In this document: one piece after another, positions 8,920 to 17,922 of the stretch | Layout: every line of letters begins with the position of its first letter | Numbering within the stretch: position 1 is the first letter of the stretch | Translations under genes and position numbers: made by a program | Notes under the pieces: model-generated | Seen by the model: only the letters and a program-made list of their open reading frames with translations | The model's database searches: none | Told to the model about the DNA's origin: nothing | Assembly (NCBI GenBank): GCA_030524585.1 | Contig: JAUNGJ010000005.1 | Location: 1 to 64,000, forward strand | Direction of reading: 5' to 3' | Length of the DNA: 64,000 nucleotides | Source: Eubacteriales bacterium | Lineage (GTDB): Bacteria; Bacillota; Clostridia; Lachnospirales; Lachnospiraceae

Positions 8920-9430
8920 ACTTACTTGCACTCCTTTGTTCTTCCGCTTCCAGCCTGCGGTTCACGTAAAGAATTAACTGATACAGAACCAGTGTGATCA
9001 ATATCGTATACACCAGTTCGGGAAGCATAACATGTCCCAAAAAATATGAAAAAATAAATTCTCCCTGAAGCATAAATAAACATACATATGCAGTCAGAGA
9101 ATACAGCAGATCACTGGCACCGATCAGAGCCAGAGGAAGTTTAATGTCGTCATCAAAAAACATTCGATGAAAGGTACCGTTTAAATAACCGAGCACTGTA
9201 TAAATCAATGTATAGAATCCGATCATACCGCCCCAAAAAATATCTGCAAGAAGTCCGCATGCAAATCCTACCGCCATACCTTCCTTGCGTCCGCGCATAA
9301 ATCCAAAGGAAGCGGTAACAATGATCAGAAGATCCGGACGTACATTGGCAAAGGACAGTCGGTCAAATACCGTGGACTGCAAAAGAAAAGCAATCACGAT
9401 AAATATGGCTGTGATAATCTTTCTCTTCAT
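8912..9430 (-). CDS. mreD: Rod shape-determining protein MreD
   Basis: Integral membrane protein of 172 residues with five or six predicted spans, linking MreC to the elongation complex. Family features include the N-terminal TAIFIVIAFLLQSTVF and the central region MRGRKEGMAVGFACGLLADIFWG, where a charged loop precedes a glycine-rich helix. Start ATG at 9430 is set by aagggg within the end of mreC, three bases downstream of its stop. Its C-terminus overlaps the PBP2 start. MreD has low sequence conservation; topology and position between mreC and PBP2 make the call secure. Confidence 0.92.
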   Translation of the reverse strand: MKRKIITAIFIVIAFLLQSTVFDRLSFANVRPDLLIIVTASFGFMRGRKEGMAVGFACGLLADIFWGGMIGFYTLIYTVLGYLNGTFHRMFFDDDIKLPLALIGASDLLYSLTAYVCLFMLQGEFIFSYFLGHVMLPELVYTILITLVLYQLILYVNRRLEAEEQRSASKFV

Positions 9431-9433
9431 CTG

Positions 9434-10309
9434 TTATTCCCCTTCTTCCTCCGAGTCATGATTTACTAAATCCTGTTTTGTGGAGGTAATGACCAGCACC
9501 TCCTGAAGATTGCTGAAATCCACAGCCGGTGTAATATATCCTGATCGGGTAAGGTTATTGGAATCCACTTCAATATCACTGATATAACCGATAAAAATAC
9601 CCTGCAAAAATTTGGAACTGATATGAGAGGTTACAACCTGCTCGCCCACATCAATTTTACTGTCATTATTGGGGAGCTTTTCAAAACGGATTCTTCCGTC
9701 ACTCATCAGCTTCAGATCGCCCCGTACCATACATAGATCCGAGGTGGACAGTACCATTCCGCTCACATTGCTTTCATCATCAATGATTGCCCTCACATGT
9801 GCATAATCAGGTCCCACCTCCGTAACAATTCCGGCAAGACCGCTTCCGGCAAGAACATTCATATCAACAGCAATTCCATCATTACTTCCCTTATCTATTG
9901 TAAAAGAACTGAACCAGTTGGTACCGTTATTGGCAATCACATGTGCACCAACTTTTTCGTAATCCGCATAATTCTGATCAAGCTTGTAGAGCTCCTGCAG
10001 GCGCTCCAGCTCGTACTGTTCCTGACGGAGTCTGGTATTGTCGATATTCATATCATCCAGTTTTGCCTGCAGTTCTTCATTTTCTGCCTTAAGCTCATCC
10101 AGTGTCTTAAAATTATCTGTCAGATCTCCCATCCATCTGCCGATATAGCTGATCCCTTTCTGCATCGGTATGATGGTATAATTTCCAATCAGCCGAAGCG
10201 GTCCTCTGCCACCGGAAAACTGTTCTGCCCCCAGGAGAACTCCGCAGATAATAATCAGAATCAACAACACATATTTACTTGGGATTCTGTTTTGATTCTT
10301 AATCTTCAT
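9434..10309 (-). CDS. mreC: Rod shape-determining protein MreC
   Basis: Single-span extracytoplasmic scaffold protein of 291 residues. Residues about 10-28 form the membrane anchor, residues about 70-115 a coiled coil (LKAENEELQAKLDDMNIDN and following), and the rest the double beta-barrel domain with VIANNGTNWFSSFTIDKG, GIVTEVGPDYAHVRAIID and a final SNLQEVLVI. MreC binds PBP2 and connects it to MreB and MreD. The ATG lies one base after the mreB stop, with gatgagg as ribosome site inside mreB, so the two are translationally coupled. Confidence 0.95.
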   Translation of the reverse strand: MKIKNQNRIPSKYVLLILIIICGVLLGAEQFSGGRGPLRLIGNYTIIPMQKGISYIGRWMGDLTDNFKTLDELKAENEELQAKLDDMNIDNTRLRQEQYELERLQELYKLDQNYADYEKVGAHVIANNGTNWFSSFTIDKGSNDGIAVDMNVLAGSGLAGIVTEVGPDYAHVRAIIDDESNVSGMVLSTSDLCMVRGDLKLMSDGRIRFEKLPNNDSKIDVGEQVVTSHISSKFLQGIFIGYISDIEVDSNNLTRSGYITPAVDFSNLQEVLVITSTKQDLVNHDSEEEGE

Positions 10310-10310
10310 A

Positions 10311-11333
10311 TTACCTCATCCACCTATAATTTTCTTCAATCATTGAATATGCAAGTTTCTTCAGTTCCTTAGATTCTATGATATTTTTTAATCCCGTTAC
10401 CGCACAGATGTCAGGATCTATTGCCGTTCTGACACGAATCCCCGTCATTTCTTCCAGATATAATTCAAGTCCCGGCAGATTTGCAACTCCTCCTGTCAGA
10501 AAAATTCCGTTTCTGTGAATTGCTTTGCGAATCTCCGGCGGCGTGCGCTCCATGAGAGACAGAATAGCCTGTACACACTGTTCCAGCGGCTCCTTGATTG
10601 CCGCGCGAACCAGATTGATGGATATCTCCCGGCGCTGGGGAACGCCTGTGATCAGATCTCTTCCGGAAACGGTTAATACGGCGTTATTGTTCTCGCTGAA
10701 CACTCCGAAACGTTTACGAAGAACCTCGGAGGTCAGACGTCCAATCAAAAAATCATGATTGTATTTAACAAGCTGTGCAACATACTGGTCAAAGGTTGCT
10801 CCGCCAATCTTAAGCAGGCGGTTCAGAACCAGACCACCCCCTGCAATAATGGAGAGCTCTGTAGTTTCCCCTCCAAAATTCACAATGAAGAGCCCTTTGG
10901 TATTCCTGACATCCAGATTCAGGCCAATGGCATCTGCCAGGCCGCGCTCTACAATATTAACCTCCTTTGCTCTGGCGGTTGAGTGGATCACCAGGTCAAA
11001 GAACGCTTTTTTCTCTACTTCTGTAACATCCGTGGGAACCGCTATTACGTATTCGGAACCCCTTGCAAAGTGACGCTCTTTTTTTAGCAGATTCTGCAGC
11101 AAATACTGCATATCGTTAAATCTGGAGATTACACCTTCCTTCATCGGAAACATAACCTGAATCTTCGGCGGTGTCTTCTCATACATCTCATAGGCCTGAT
11201 CGCCGACAGCAAAAATCTCACGGTCATCCGCGATAGCAATTGCTGTCTTCTCTTTCCAAATCGTATCCAGTTTTTTATCATAAACTTTAATTTCATAGGA
11301 TCCCAGATCCAGGCCATAAACATTTCTTGCCAT
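10311..11333 (-). CDS. mreB: Rod shape-determining protein MreB
   Basis: Actin-like filament protein that guides lateral wall synthesis. The family start MARNVYGLDLGSYEIKVYD contains the phosphate-1 loop (GLDLGS); NFGGETTELSIIAGG is phosphate-2 and GIFLTGGVANLPGLELYL the adenosine motif. The frame is open to 11387, but ATG at 11333, two bases after the radC stop with aaaggacag upstream, gives the normal N-terminus and 340 residues. It is more divergent than the usual clostridial MreB, for example IEIGGGTT is replaced by VNFGGETT. The cluster radC-mreB-mreC-mreD-PBP2-minD-minE-rodA reads as one transcript. Confidence 0.94.
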   Translation of the reverse strand: MARNVYGLDLGSYEIKVYDKKLDTIWKEKTAIAIADDREIFAVGDQAYEMYEKTPPKIQVMFPMKEGVISRFNDMQYLLQNLLKKERHFARGSEYVIAVPTDVTEVEKKAFFDLVIHSTARAKEVNIVERGLADAIGLNLDVRNTKGLFIVNFGGETTELSIIAGGGLVLNRLLKIGGATFDQYVAQLVKYNHDFLIGRLTSEVLRKRFGVFSENNNAVLTVSGRDLITGVPQRREISINLVRAAIKEPLEQCVQAILSLMERTPPEIRKAIHRNGIFLTGGVANLPGLELYLEEMTGIRVRTAIDPDICAVTGLKNIIESKELKKLAYSMIEENYRWMR

Positions 11334-11335
11334 TC

Positions 11336-12043
11336 TTACTGTCCTTTCATACCAAGCAGTCCCTGTTCCGAAAAACTGATATAACAATTATTGCCAATCA
11401 CGATGTGATCTAACAGCTCAATGCCGATCAATTCACCTGCCTGACGGATTCGTTCTGTCACAAGCATGTCTTCCCGGCTGGGCGCCGGATCACCGCTTGG
11501 ATGATTGTGCATAATAATAATCGAGACCGCATTCTTTTGTAATGCTTCTATAAATAATTCTCTCGGTGTAATCAGAGAAGCGTTCACTGTCCCCTTGGAT
11601 ATATCCGATTCACCGATGAGTCGGGATTTCGAATTTAGCATCAGAAGCTTCATCACTTCCTGCCTTTCGTGCCTCATATCCTCCATGTAATATCTGGCTA
11701 TGGAAGCCGGACATGTAAACTGCAGCATCTCGCAGGCTTTTGCTTTCGCCAGCCTTTTGGCGAGCTCTGAGATACAGACGATCTGTACTGCCTTTACCCT
11801 GCCGATTCCCTTCATCTTCTTCAGTCTCTCTATGCTGAAATGATGAATTCCCAAAATCCCATCCTCTCCCGCATAATAGAGTATTCTTCTTGCCAGTTCG
11901 AGTGCATTTTCTTCTCGGCTTCCTGTACGCAGAAATACCGCAAGAAGTTCTGCATCCGACAGACTTCCTGCGCCAAAACGCTCACATTTTTCATAGGGGC
12001 GCTCCAATTCTGACAATGTTTTCATGGTGTTTGTATGACTCAT
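11336..12043 (-). CDS. radC: RadC family JAB-domain protein
   Basis: A 235-residue RadC-family protein. The N-terminal half has a helix-hairpin-helix-like stretch (LKKMKGIGRVKAVQI), and the C-terminal half is a JAB/MPN metalloprotease-like domain with a complete metal motif, H179-N-H181 and D192 in HNHPSGDPAPSREDML. Despite its name no repair role is established. It heads the mreBCD block, a standard position in Firmicutes. No strong ribosome site precedes ATG 12043; the nearest (aggggag) is over 20 bases upstream, so an internal ATG at residue 7 is an alternative start. Confidence 0.93.
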   Translation of the reverse strand: MSHTNTMKTLSELERPYEKCERFGAGSLSDAELLAVFLRTGSREENALELARRILYYAGEDGILGIHHFSIERLKKMKGIGRVKAVQIVCISELAKRLAKAKACEMLQFTCPASIARYYMEDMRHERQEVMKLLMLNSKSRLIGESDISKGTVNASLITPRELFIEALQKNAVSIIIMHNHPSGDPAPSREDMLVTERIRQAGELIGIELLDHIVIGNNCYISFSEQGLLGMKGQ

Positions 12044-12086
12044 ATCTTTTGTAGATTCTTATGATGCTCCCCTAAAGACAAAGAAA

Positions 12087-12347
12087 TTACATGAAGCGAT
12101 ATATAATAATTGCAAGAATAACACCAATAATACTTGATATTGTAATCTTAATCGTAAGACCAAAGGTGATCACCAATATTCCCAGATTCAATACAATTGG
12201 TTTCTCCAGGCCGAATGTCTGTCCATAATTCAGCCAGTTCAGCGCCGCGATATCCTCGGTAAGCATCCCGATAAAACCGCCAAGAACCAGCCCTGCCAGA
12301 ACAAGCAGAAACAATGCCCAGGAATTCTTACTTCCTGCTCCCTTCAT
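12087..12347 (-). CDS. DUF4321 small membrane protein
   Basis: An 86-residue hydrophobic protein matching DUF4321: N-terminal span (12-31, LFLLVLAGLVLGGFIGMLT), a short loop with the family-typical LNWLNYGQTFGLEKPIVLNLG, then two C-terminal spans. Function is unknown. It is regularly found just upstream of radC-mreB in Lachnospiraceae and is 43 bases upstream of radC here, so it probably leads the rod-shape operon. Start ATG 12347 is set by gaggagg. A plausible promoter lies at 12390-12418. Confidence 0.85.
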   Translation of the reverse strand: MKGAGSKNSWALFLLVLAGLVLGGFIGMLTEDIAALNWLNYGQTFGLEKPIVLNLGILVITFGLTIKITISSIIGVILAIIIYRFM

Positions 12348-12389
12348 ATGTACTCCTCCTCAAATCATAGTTCCTCTAAAACTCAGTAT

Positions 12390-12418
12390 ATTCTATCATA
12401 TTTCAAAAAACGTGTATA
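12390..12418 (-). promoter_or_regulatory. Probable promoter of the DUF4321-radC-mre operon
   Basis: On the minus strand, TATACA (12413-12418) is separated by 17 bases from TAGAAT (12390-12395), which is preceded by TGA, an extended -10. It is about 45 bases upstream of the DUF4321 start and follows the end of that operon's upstream intergenic region. Confidence 0.5.
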
Positions 12419-12444
12419 GGCTTATCCCATTAAAAATTTCTTAA

Positions 12445-14064
12445 TCATTTTTCTGTTTTGTCGAATGGACGGTATCTTTTGGCGATTGCTTCCGCTACTT
12501 TTAACCCGTCCATGGCGGCGGATGTGATGCCTCCGGCATAGCCGGCGCCTTCCCCGCAGGGATATAATCCAGAAAAATTGCTCTGAAGTGTTTCATCTCT
12601 TATAATCCGTACAGGCGAAGAGGTTCGGCTCTCCACACCGGACAGTATGGCATCCCCGGCGCCATATCCGGCAAGCTTCCGGTCAAAGGCCCTGATTCCC
12701 AGTTCTATGCTGTTCCCAATCTCTTCCGGGAACAGTTCTCTTACATTCGACAGGGTATAACCGCCTTTGATCTGTGGCTGTATACTTCCCAATTCTGTCG
12801 ATGCTTTATTATTACAGAAATCCTCAAATAATTGCACAGGGACTTTTCCTGCTCCCGCTGCATAAGCCTTTCGCTCCAGCGCCCGCTGAAAAGCCACTCC
12901 GGAAAGCGGACCGTCCCCAGGATAATCCTCCGGACGTACCGTCACAATTACTGCACTGTTGGCGTTTGTTCCTGCCCGGTCATGGTAGCTCATTCCATTT
13001 ACGGCAAGAAGCCCCATTTCCGAAGATGCATTTACTACATAGCCGCCGGGACACATGCAGAAGGTATAGGCGCTTCGGCCGTTATCAAGACTGGCAGTTA
13101 GCTTGTAGGCTGCAGCCGGCAGTTCCTGTCCTCTGTTCCGGCCATACTGGGATTTATCTATCATTTTCTGGGAATGCTCGATGCGCACACCCACAGCAAA
13201 GGCCTTGGGTTCCATGTTAAGTCCCCGGTAATCCAACATTTCGAAGGTATCGCGCGCGCTGTGGCCAATCGCCAGCACCACGGTCTGTGCGTCCAGGAAC
13301 TCTTCTGTTCCCGATACCGTATCCCTGACAGTCAGACCCTGAAGTTTCTGATCGGAAAAAGACAGATCTGTGACCTGCCTGTGAAAATATACCTCTCCGC
13401 CGTTTGCAATGATTCTCTGGCGGATGCTTTTTACTACATTTACAAGCACATCCGTGCCAATATGAGGTTTATTTACATACAGAATCTCTTCCGGCGCTCC
13501 GTGTTCTACAAAAATCTCAAGTACCTTCTGATTTCTCCCTACAGGATCTTTCACCAGAGTGTTTAGTTTACCATCCGAAAAGGTTCCTGCACCCCCTTCT
13601 CCAAACTGCACATTGGAATTTGGATTTAGGATTCCCGTTTTCCAGAAGTTTTCCACATCAGCAGCCCGCTGCTTCGCCGGCATTCCCCGTTCCAGAAGAA
13701 TCGGGCGGTACCCAAGCTCCGCAAGCAGATAGGCGCAGAACATTCCGGCGGGACCGCTTCCAACGATGATCGGTCTGTGACGCATTGGAATCTCTCCAAT
13801 CTGCGGATACTCATAAGGCTTCCAGTCGGATAGGGAAACATTTTTATCCCGGTTTTTTTTCAGAACCTGTTTTTCACTGGAAATCAGGACATCTACCGTA
13901 TAGATATAAAAAAGCTCCGGTTTCCTTCGGGCATCCAGGGACTGCCTGCGAATGTTATAAGAAAGAAGCGCAGCCTCCCTAATCCGAAGAGTACGGCATA
14001 TCTTCTTTTTCAGCTCCGCTTCCGTATGATCTATGTGTAATTTCAATTGTCTGATACGTATCAT
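12445..14064 (-). CDS. COG2509-type FAD-dependent dehydrogenase
   Basis: A 539-residue flavoprotein of the uncharacterised COG2509 group. It begins with a small ferredoxin-like alpha/beta domain (residues 1-75, IRIRQLKLHIDHTEAEL...), then an FAD-binding Rossmann motif IVGSGPAGMFCAYLLAELG near residue 100, the VQFGEGGAGTFSDGKL stretch typical of the family, and a C-terminal FAD site GLYPCGEGAGYAGGITSAAMDG. The substrate is unknown. Start ATG 14064 has aggag and lies nine bases after the HI0933-like gene, so the two flavoproteins are co-transcribed. Confidence 0.9.
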   Translation of the reverse strand: MIRIRQLKLHIDHTEAELKKKICRTLRIREAALLSYNIRRQSLDARRKPELFYIYTVDVLISSEKQVLKKNRDKNVSLSDWKPYEYPQIGEIPMRHRPIIVGSGPAGMFCAYLLAELGYRPILLERGMPAKQRAADVENFWKTGILNPNSNVQFGEGGAGTFSDGKLNTLVKDPVGRNQKVLEIFVEHGAPEEILYVNKPHIGTDVLVNVVKSIRQRIIANGGEVYFHRQVTDLSFSDQKLQGLTVRDTVSGTEEFLDAQTVVLAIGHSARDTFEMLDYRGLNMEPKAFAVGVRIEHSQKMIDKSQYGRNRGQELPAAAYKLTASLDNGRSAYTFCMCPGGYVVNASSEMGLLAVNGMSYHDRAGTNANSAVIVTVRPEDYPGDGPLSGVAFQRALERKAYAAGAGKVPVQLFEDFCNNKASTELGSIQPQIKGGYTLSNVRELFPEEIGNSIELGIRAFDRKLAGYGAGDAILSGVESRTSSPVRIIRDETLQSNFSGLYPCGEGAGYAGGITSAAMDGLKVAEAIAKRYRPFDKTEK

Positions 14065-14073
14065 AAATTCTCC

Positions 14074-15297
14074 TTATTTTGCGGCATGCATTCCCGCCAG
14101 AGCTCCGGAGGCCCATGCAAAATGCAGATTGTACCCACCACAGATTCCGTCTACGTCCAGAAGTTCGCCTGTAATGTATAAGCCGCTGACAAGTTTGGAC
14201 TCCATCGTCCCAGACGACAGTTCCTCTGTGCGTACACCGCCTGCGCAGATCTGCGCTTTTTCGAAGGGATTTGTATCTGCAATGTCCACCACGAACGATT
14301 TGCACAGCTCTGCAAACCGCATCCATTCATGTTCCGATATTTTTTCAGCCCACAGAGTTCTTCCGATACCAGCCTCTGCCAAAAGCACTGGTATCAGCTT
14401 TGAGGGAAACAGCGTATTTAAAAGCTCCTCGGCTGTCCGTCTTCCCCAACGGACGCGCCGTTTTAGGATCTCCTGTAAAAAAATATCTTTCGAAATATGC
14501 GGAATAAAATCGATCCGCACCTTTACCTCTTTCCCTTTCTGCAATGCCTTGGCAGCATAACGGCTGATCTGGAAGACCGGAATTCCGGAAAGCCCATAAT
14601 TTGTAAGCTGTAATTCTCCCGTGTCCCGGGCAGCCATTTTCCCATTGATCAAAAGCGCCGCTTCTGCTGTTGTCCGGATCCCTGCAAGTTTTTTAAAATA
14701 GGTTTCTCTGGCACGAAGCTGTACCAGAGCCGGAACCACCGGTGACAGAGAATGTCCCATCTGTTTGGCAAGTCCATACCCGCTCCCGTCGCTTCCGGAA
14801 ACCTCCGAGGCCCTGCTTCCCGTTGAAAGAATCACTCTGGAAGCTTTACAGCAAAGCTCGCCTTTTGAGTTAAAAACACGGAAATACTGTCCTTTCTGGT
14901 CAATCCTCTTCACAGAGCATTCTGTCATCACATGAACGCCCAGATGCTTTAACTCCATGACCAATGCTTCCCGGACTGCCGAAGCCTGATCACAGAGGGG
15001 ATACACATACTCTCCACGGCACTTGGTATCAATGCCTAATCCGTCAAAGAAATCAAGGGCTTCCTTTAGCCCGAACTCTGACAGAACATCCTGCACAAAC
15101 TGCGGATTATCACCGTGGTAATACTCTTTTTTCAGATTTCGGTTGGTCAGATTACAGCGTCCGTTCCCGGTAGAAAGAATCTTTTTTCCCAGCATATCAT
15201 TCTGCTCCAGTATAGTCACGTCTGCCCCGGCTCGGGCTGCCGTGATCGCCGCCGCCATTCCGGAGGCGCCGCCGCCGATTACAATAATATTCTGCAT
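14074..15297 (-). CDS. HI0933/BaiN-family flavoprotein
   Basis: A 407-residue FAD-dependent oxidoreductase of the HI0933 (TIGR00275) family. The dinucleotide motif is IVIGGGASGMAAAITAARAG at the N-terminus, followed by the family signature LGKKILSTGNGRCNLTN and, at the C-terminus, GLYITGELLDVDGICGGYNLHFAWASG. One relative, BaiN, was linked to bile-acid 7-alpha-dehydroxylation, but the family is almost universal in bacteria and nothing here ties this copy to bile acids. Start ATG 15297 has aaggag upstream. It is followed by a second flavoprotein gene. Confidence 0.92.
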   Translation of the reverse strand: MQNIIVIGGGASGMAAAITAARAGADVTILEQNDMLGKKILSTGNGRCNLTNRNLKKEYYHGDNPQFVQDVLSEFGLKEALDFFDGLGIDTKCRGEYVYPLCDQASAVREALVMELKHLGVHVMTECSVKRIDQKGQYFRVFNSKGELCCKASRVILSTGSRASEVSGSDGSGYGLAKQMGHSLSPVVPALVQLRARETYFKKLAGIRTTAEAALLINGKMAARDTGELQLTNYGLSGIPVFQISRYAAKALQKGKEVKVRIDFIPHISKDIFLQEILKRRVRWGRRTAEELLNTLFPSKLIPVLLAEAGIGRTLWAEKISEHEWMRFAELCKSFVVDIADTNPFEKAQICAGGVRTEELSSGTMESKLVSGLYITGELLDVDGICGGYNLHFAWASGALAGMHAAK

Positions 15298-15336
15298 ATG
15301 CTGTTCTCCTTCCCTCTCATCGGCTGTTACTTTATC

Positions 15337-16620
15337 CTATAACGTTACAATACCATTTCTGGCCATATATTCCAGAGACATGAGGATTCCAAGCTTCGCA
15401 TGGGGCCAGGTAAGTCCTCCCTGAAAGTAGACCGCATAGGGCGGTTTGATCGGTCCGTCCGCGCTTAGCTCGATGGAGGAACCCTGCACAAAGGCTCCTG
15501 CCGCCATGATTACGTCGCTGTCATATCCCGGCATTGCCCAGGGCTCCGGTGTTACATAGGAATCTACCGGTGCCGCCGCCTGAATCCCTCTGCAAAATGC
15601 TATGACGCCCTCCGGCGTGCCAAGCTCTACCGCCTGAATAATATCGTGGCGGCTCTCGGTACTGTTTGGAACCACCGGGTATCCAAGATGTTCATAGATA
15701 TTTGCCGCGAAGACCGCTCCTTTTAGTGCGCTTGCCGTTACAGTAGGCGCAAGAAACAATCCCTGGTAAAAGGCCTGCATCACACCAAGGGAAGCTCCGA
15801 CTTCTCTTCCAAGTCCCGGTGACGTAAGCCGGTAACCGCAGTTTTCGATCAGATCCTCTCTGCCTGCAATATATCCTCCGATCGGTGCGAGTCCGCCTCC
15901 CGGATTCTTTATCAGAGAGCCTACTACCATATCTGCCCCAACATCACTGGGTTCTATCGTTTCCACAAATTCGCCGTAGCAGTTATCTACCATACAGATT
16001 ACATCCGGTTTGAGTTTTTTAACAAATGCAATCGCTTCTCCAATCTGGGCAACGGAAAAGCTTGGCCTGGTCTGGTAGCCTTTGGACCGCTGAATGGTAA
16101 CAAGCTTTGTCTTTTCAGTGACCGCTTTTTCTATAGTTTCAAAATCAAAGCTTCCGTCCTCCAGAAGATCCACCTGGGAATAAGCGATGCCATATTCTGC
16201 AAGAGAGCCTTTGGAGGGACGGATTCCAATCACTTCCTCCAGCGTGTCATAGGGCTTTCCCGCCACAGAAAGAAGCTCGTCTCCCGGCCGCAGATTTGCT
16301 GACAGGGCCAGAGCAAGGGCGTGCGTTCCACAGGTAATCTGAGGGCGCACCAAAGCGCTCTCCGTATGAAACACATCCGCATAGACCTTCTCCAGAGTAT
16401 CTCTTCCCAGATCATCGTACCCATAACCGCTCGCATAGTGAAAGCAGGCTTCGCTGACACGGTTCTTCTGCATGGCATATACTACCTTCATCTGGTTGTA
16501 TTCCGCTGTTTCATCAATCTCCTTAAATCGCAGGGATAACCTGTCCTCCATCTGTTTTCCAAGATTCAGAACCGACGGACGGATTCCCATATCCCTGTAC
16601 ATATCTGATATTGCCGACAT
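15337..16620 (-). CDS. Methionine gamma-lyase-like PLP protein (aluminum resistance family)
   Basis: A 427-residue PLP-dependent fold-type I protein of the COG4100 (aluminum resistance protein) family, annotated elsewhere as methionine gamma-lyase family. The PLP lysine lies in VGSLIKNPGGGLAPIGGYIAG; upstream are the glycine-rich binding loop around CGTHALALALSANL and the aspartate in VCMVDNCYGEF. Its true reaction is not established. The frame opens at 16641, but ATG 16620 follows a gaaggag site inside the preceding gene and is preferred. It lies downstream of miaA and a small TPR-like gene, a conserved Lachnospiraceae order. Confidence 0.88.
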   Translation of the reverse strand: MSAISDMYRDMGIRPSVLNLGKQMEDRLSLRFKEIDETAEYNQMKVVYAMQKNRVSEACFHYASGYGYDDLGRDTLEKVYADVFHTESALVRPQITCGTHALALALSANLRPGDELLSVAGKPYDTLEEVIGIRPSKGSLAEYGIAYSQVDLLEDGSFDFETIEKAVTEKTKLVTIQRSKGYQTRPSFSVAQIGEAIAFVKKLKPDVICMVDNCYGEFVETIEPSDVGADMVVGSLIKNPGGGLAPIGGYIAGREDLIENCGYRLTSPGLGREVGASLGVMQAFYQGLFLAPTVTASALKGAVFAANIYEHLGYPVVPNSTESRHDIIQAVELGTPEGVIAFCRGIQAAAPVDSYVTPEPWAMPGYDSDVIMAAGAFVQGSSIELSADGPIKPPYAVYFQGGLTWPHAKLGILMSLEYMARNGIVTL

Positions 16621-16621
16621 T

Positions 16622-16933
16622 TTACAAATATACTCCTTCATTCATTGCTTTTCTTATTTTAGTCTTCATCTGAGCGGTTTTGGCATCCATTTCCGGATTC
16701 AGAGGCGGAATTTCCCGCACCACATCCGCTGCTTCCTTCAACTGTCCCATATCATACAAAATTGCCGACCGGTTCAGATCAAAAAGCGCCCGCTCTCCCT
16801 TTGTTTTCACCAGCGGCTCCAATGCCAACAGCTCCTGATACGTTTTTTTCGGATTCTTACTGTATGCATATAATTCCAGCAGAGGATTCAGCTTCTTTAT
16901 GAATCTGGACCCTCCGAATAATCTTTTTAACAT
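16622..16933 (-). CDS. Small helical protein, TPR-like, unknown function
   Basis: A 103-residue, soluble, helix-rich protein with no family I can name. Spacing of hydrophobic residues in KTYQELLALEPLVK and ALFDLNRSAILYDMGQLKEAADVVREIPP resembles one or two tetratricopeptide units. The frame opens earlier (16981) inside miaA, but ATG 16933 has aggggag seven bases upstream and gives MLKRLFGG as N-terminus. It ends one base before the start of the next gene, and the latter's ribosome site lies in its last codons, so both are probably translated together. Confidence 0.75.
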   Translation of the reverse strand: MLKRLFGGSRFIKKLNPLLELYAYSKNPKKTYQELLALEPLVKTKGERALFDLNRSAILYDMGQLKEAADVVREIPPLNPEMDAKTAQMKTKIRKAMNEGVYL

Positions 16934-16973
16934 GATATCTCCCCTTATCTTCTGTTTCTGTCTGATTCCCTCT

Positions 16974-17909
16974 TTATACAAAAGGAATCTGGTTTCTCAT
17001 TGCCTGCAAAATGACTGCTTCATCATAGCCGTAATGCTTTTTGTCGATCCAGATTACATCCTTCTCTCTCTTAAACCATGTAATCTGCCGTTTGGCAAAA
17101 TGTCTGGTATCCCTCTTTATAATATAGACTGCTTCCTCCAGCGTAATCTCTCCCTCAAGATAGGCAAAAAGCTCTTTATAGCCAAGTCCCTGCATGGATA
17201 CCATATTCCGGGTATATCCCCGTTCCCTAAGTCCGATAACCTCCTCAAGAAGTCCTTCTTCCATCATCTGATCCACACGTCTGTCAATGCGCGCATAGAG
17301 ATGGCTTCTCTCATCATTCAGCACAAAATAGCGGAATTCATAAGGCGACTCCTTCCTGCGCTCCGCTTCATTATGCTTTGAAATACACTCCCCGGTCTGA
17401 TGATAATATTCGATCGCACGGATGACTCTCTTCACATTATTGGCATGAATCTCAGAGGCCGCTTTGGGATCAATTTTCTGAAGTCTTGCATGGAGCTTTT
17501 CGGCTCCGTGCTCCCTGGCAAACTGTTCCAGCTCTCTCCGATAATCCGGCTCCCCTTCACTGCACTTAAAATCAATATCATAAAGCAATGCCTGGATATA
17601 GAATCCAGTTCCTCCGACCAGTATCGGAACATGTCCATTCGCATAGATCTTCTTCATCGCTTCCTTTGCCATCTGCTGAAAGCGAACCACATGAAATTCC
17701 TCATCCGGTTCCAGCTCATCCACCAGATAGTGGGGAATCCCCTCCATCTCTGATTGGCGGATCTTTGCGGAACCAATATCCATATATTTATATATCTGCA
17801 TAGAATCTGCGGAAATAATCTCTCCGCCGATTGCTCTGGCAAGTCCGATTGAGGCCTTCGTCTTTCCTACGGCCGTCGGTCCGGTAAGAACAATCAATGG
17901 TGGTTTCAT
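16974..17909 (-). CDS. miaA: tRNA dimethylallyltransferase
   Basis: Adds a dimethylallyl group to N6 of adenosine 37 in tRNAs reading UNN codons. P-loop GPTAVGKTKAS lies near the N-terminus, followed by GEIISADSMQIYKYMDIGSAK and the tRNA-contacting MVSMQGLGYKEL; the C-terminal RDTRHFAKRQITWFKRE is the classical end signature. Start ATG 17909 (311 residues) is chosen over 17951 because aaaggag precedes it. It follows mutL by 13 bases. Its product is the substrate of MiaB, encoded at 25738-27180 in this window. Confidence 0.97.
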   Translation of the reverse strand: MKPPLIVLTGPTAVGKTKASIGLARAIGGEIISADSMQIYKYMDIGSAKIRQSEMEGIPHYLVDELEPDEEFHVVRFQQMAKEAMKKIYANGHVPILVGGTGFYIQALLYDIDFKCSEGEPDYRRELEQFAREHGAEKLHARLQKIDPKAASEIHANNVKRVIRAIEYYHQTGECISKHNEAERRKESPYEFRYFVLNDERSHLYARIDRRVDQMMEEGLLEEVIGLRERGYTRNMVSMQGLGYKELFAYLEGEITLEEAVYIIKRDTRHFAKRQITWFKREKDVIWIDKKHYGYDEAVILQAMRNQIPFV

Positions 17910-17922
17910 AATCAATGCTCCT

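Noticed and set aside
14074..15297. Bile-acid dehydroxylation gene baiN
   Set aside because: The HI0933 family is nearly universal and no other bai gene is in the window, so the bile-acid name is not supported.
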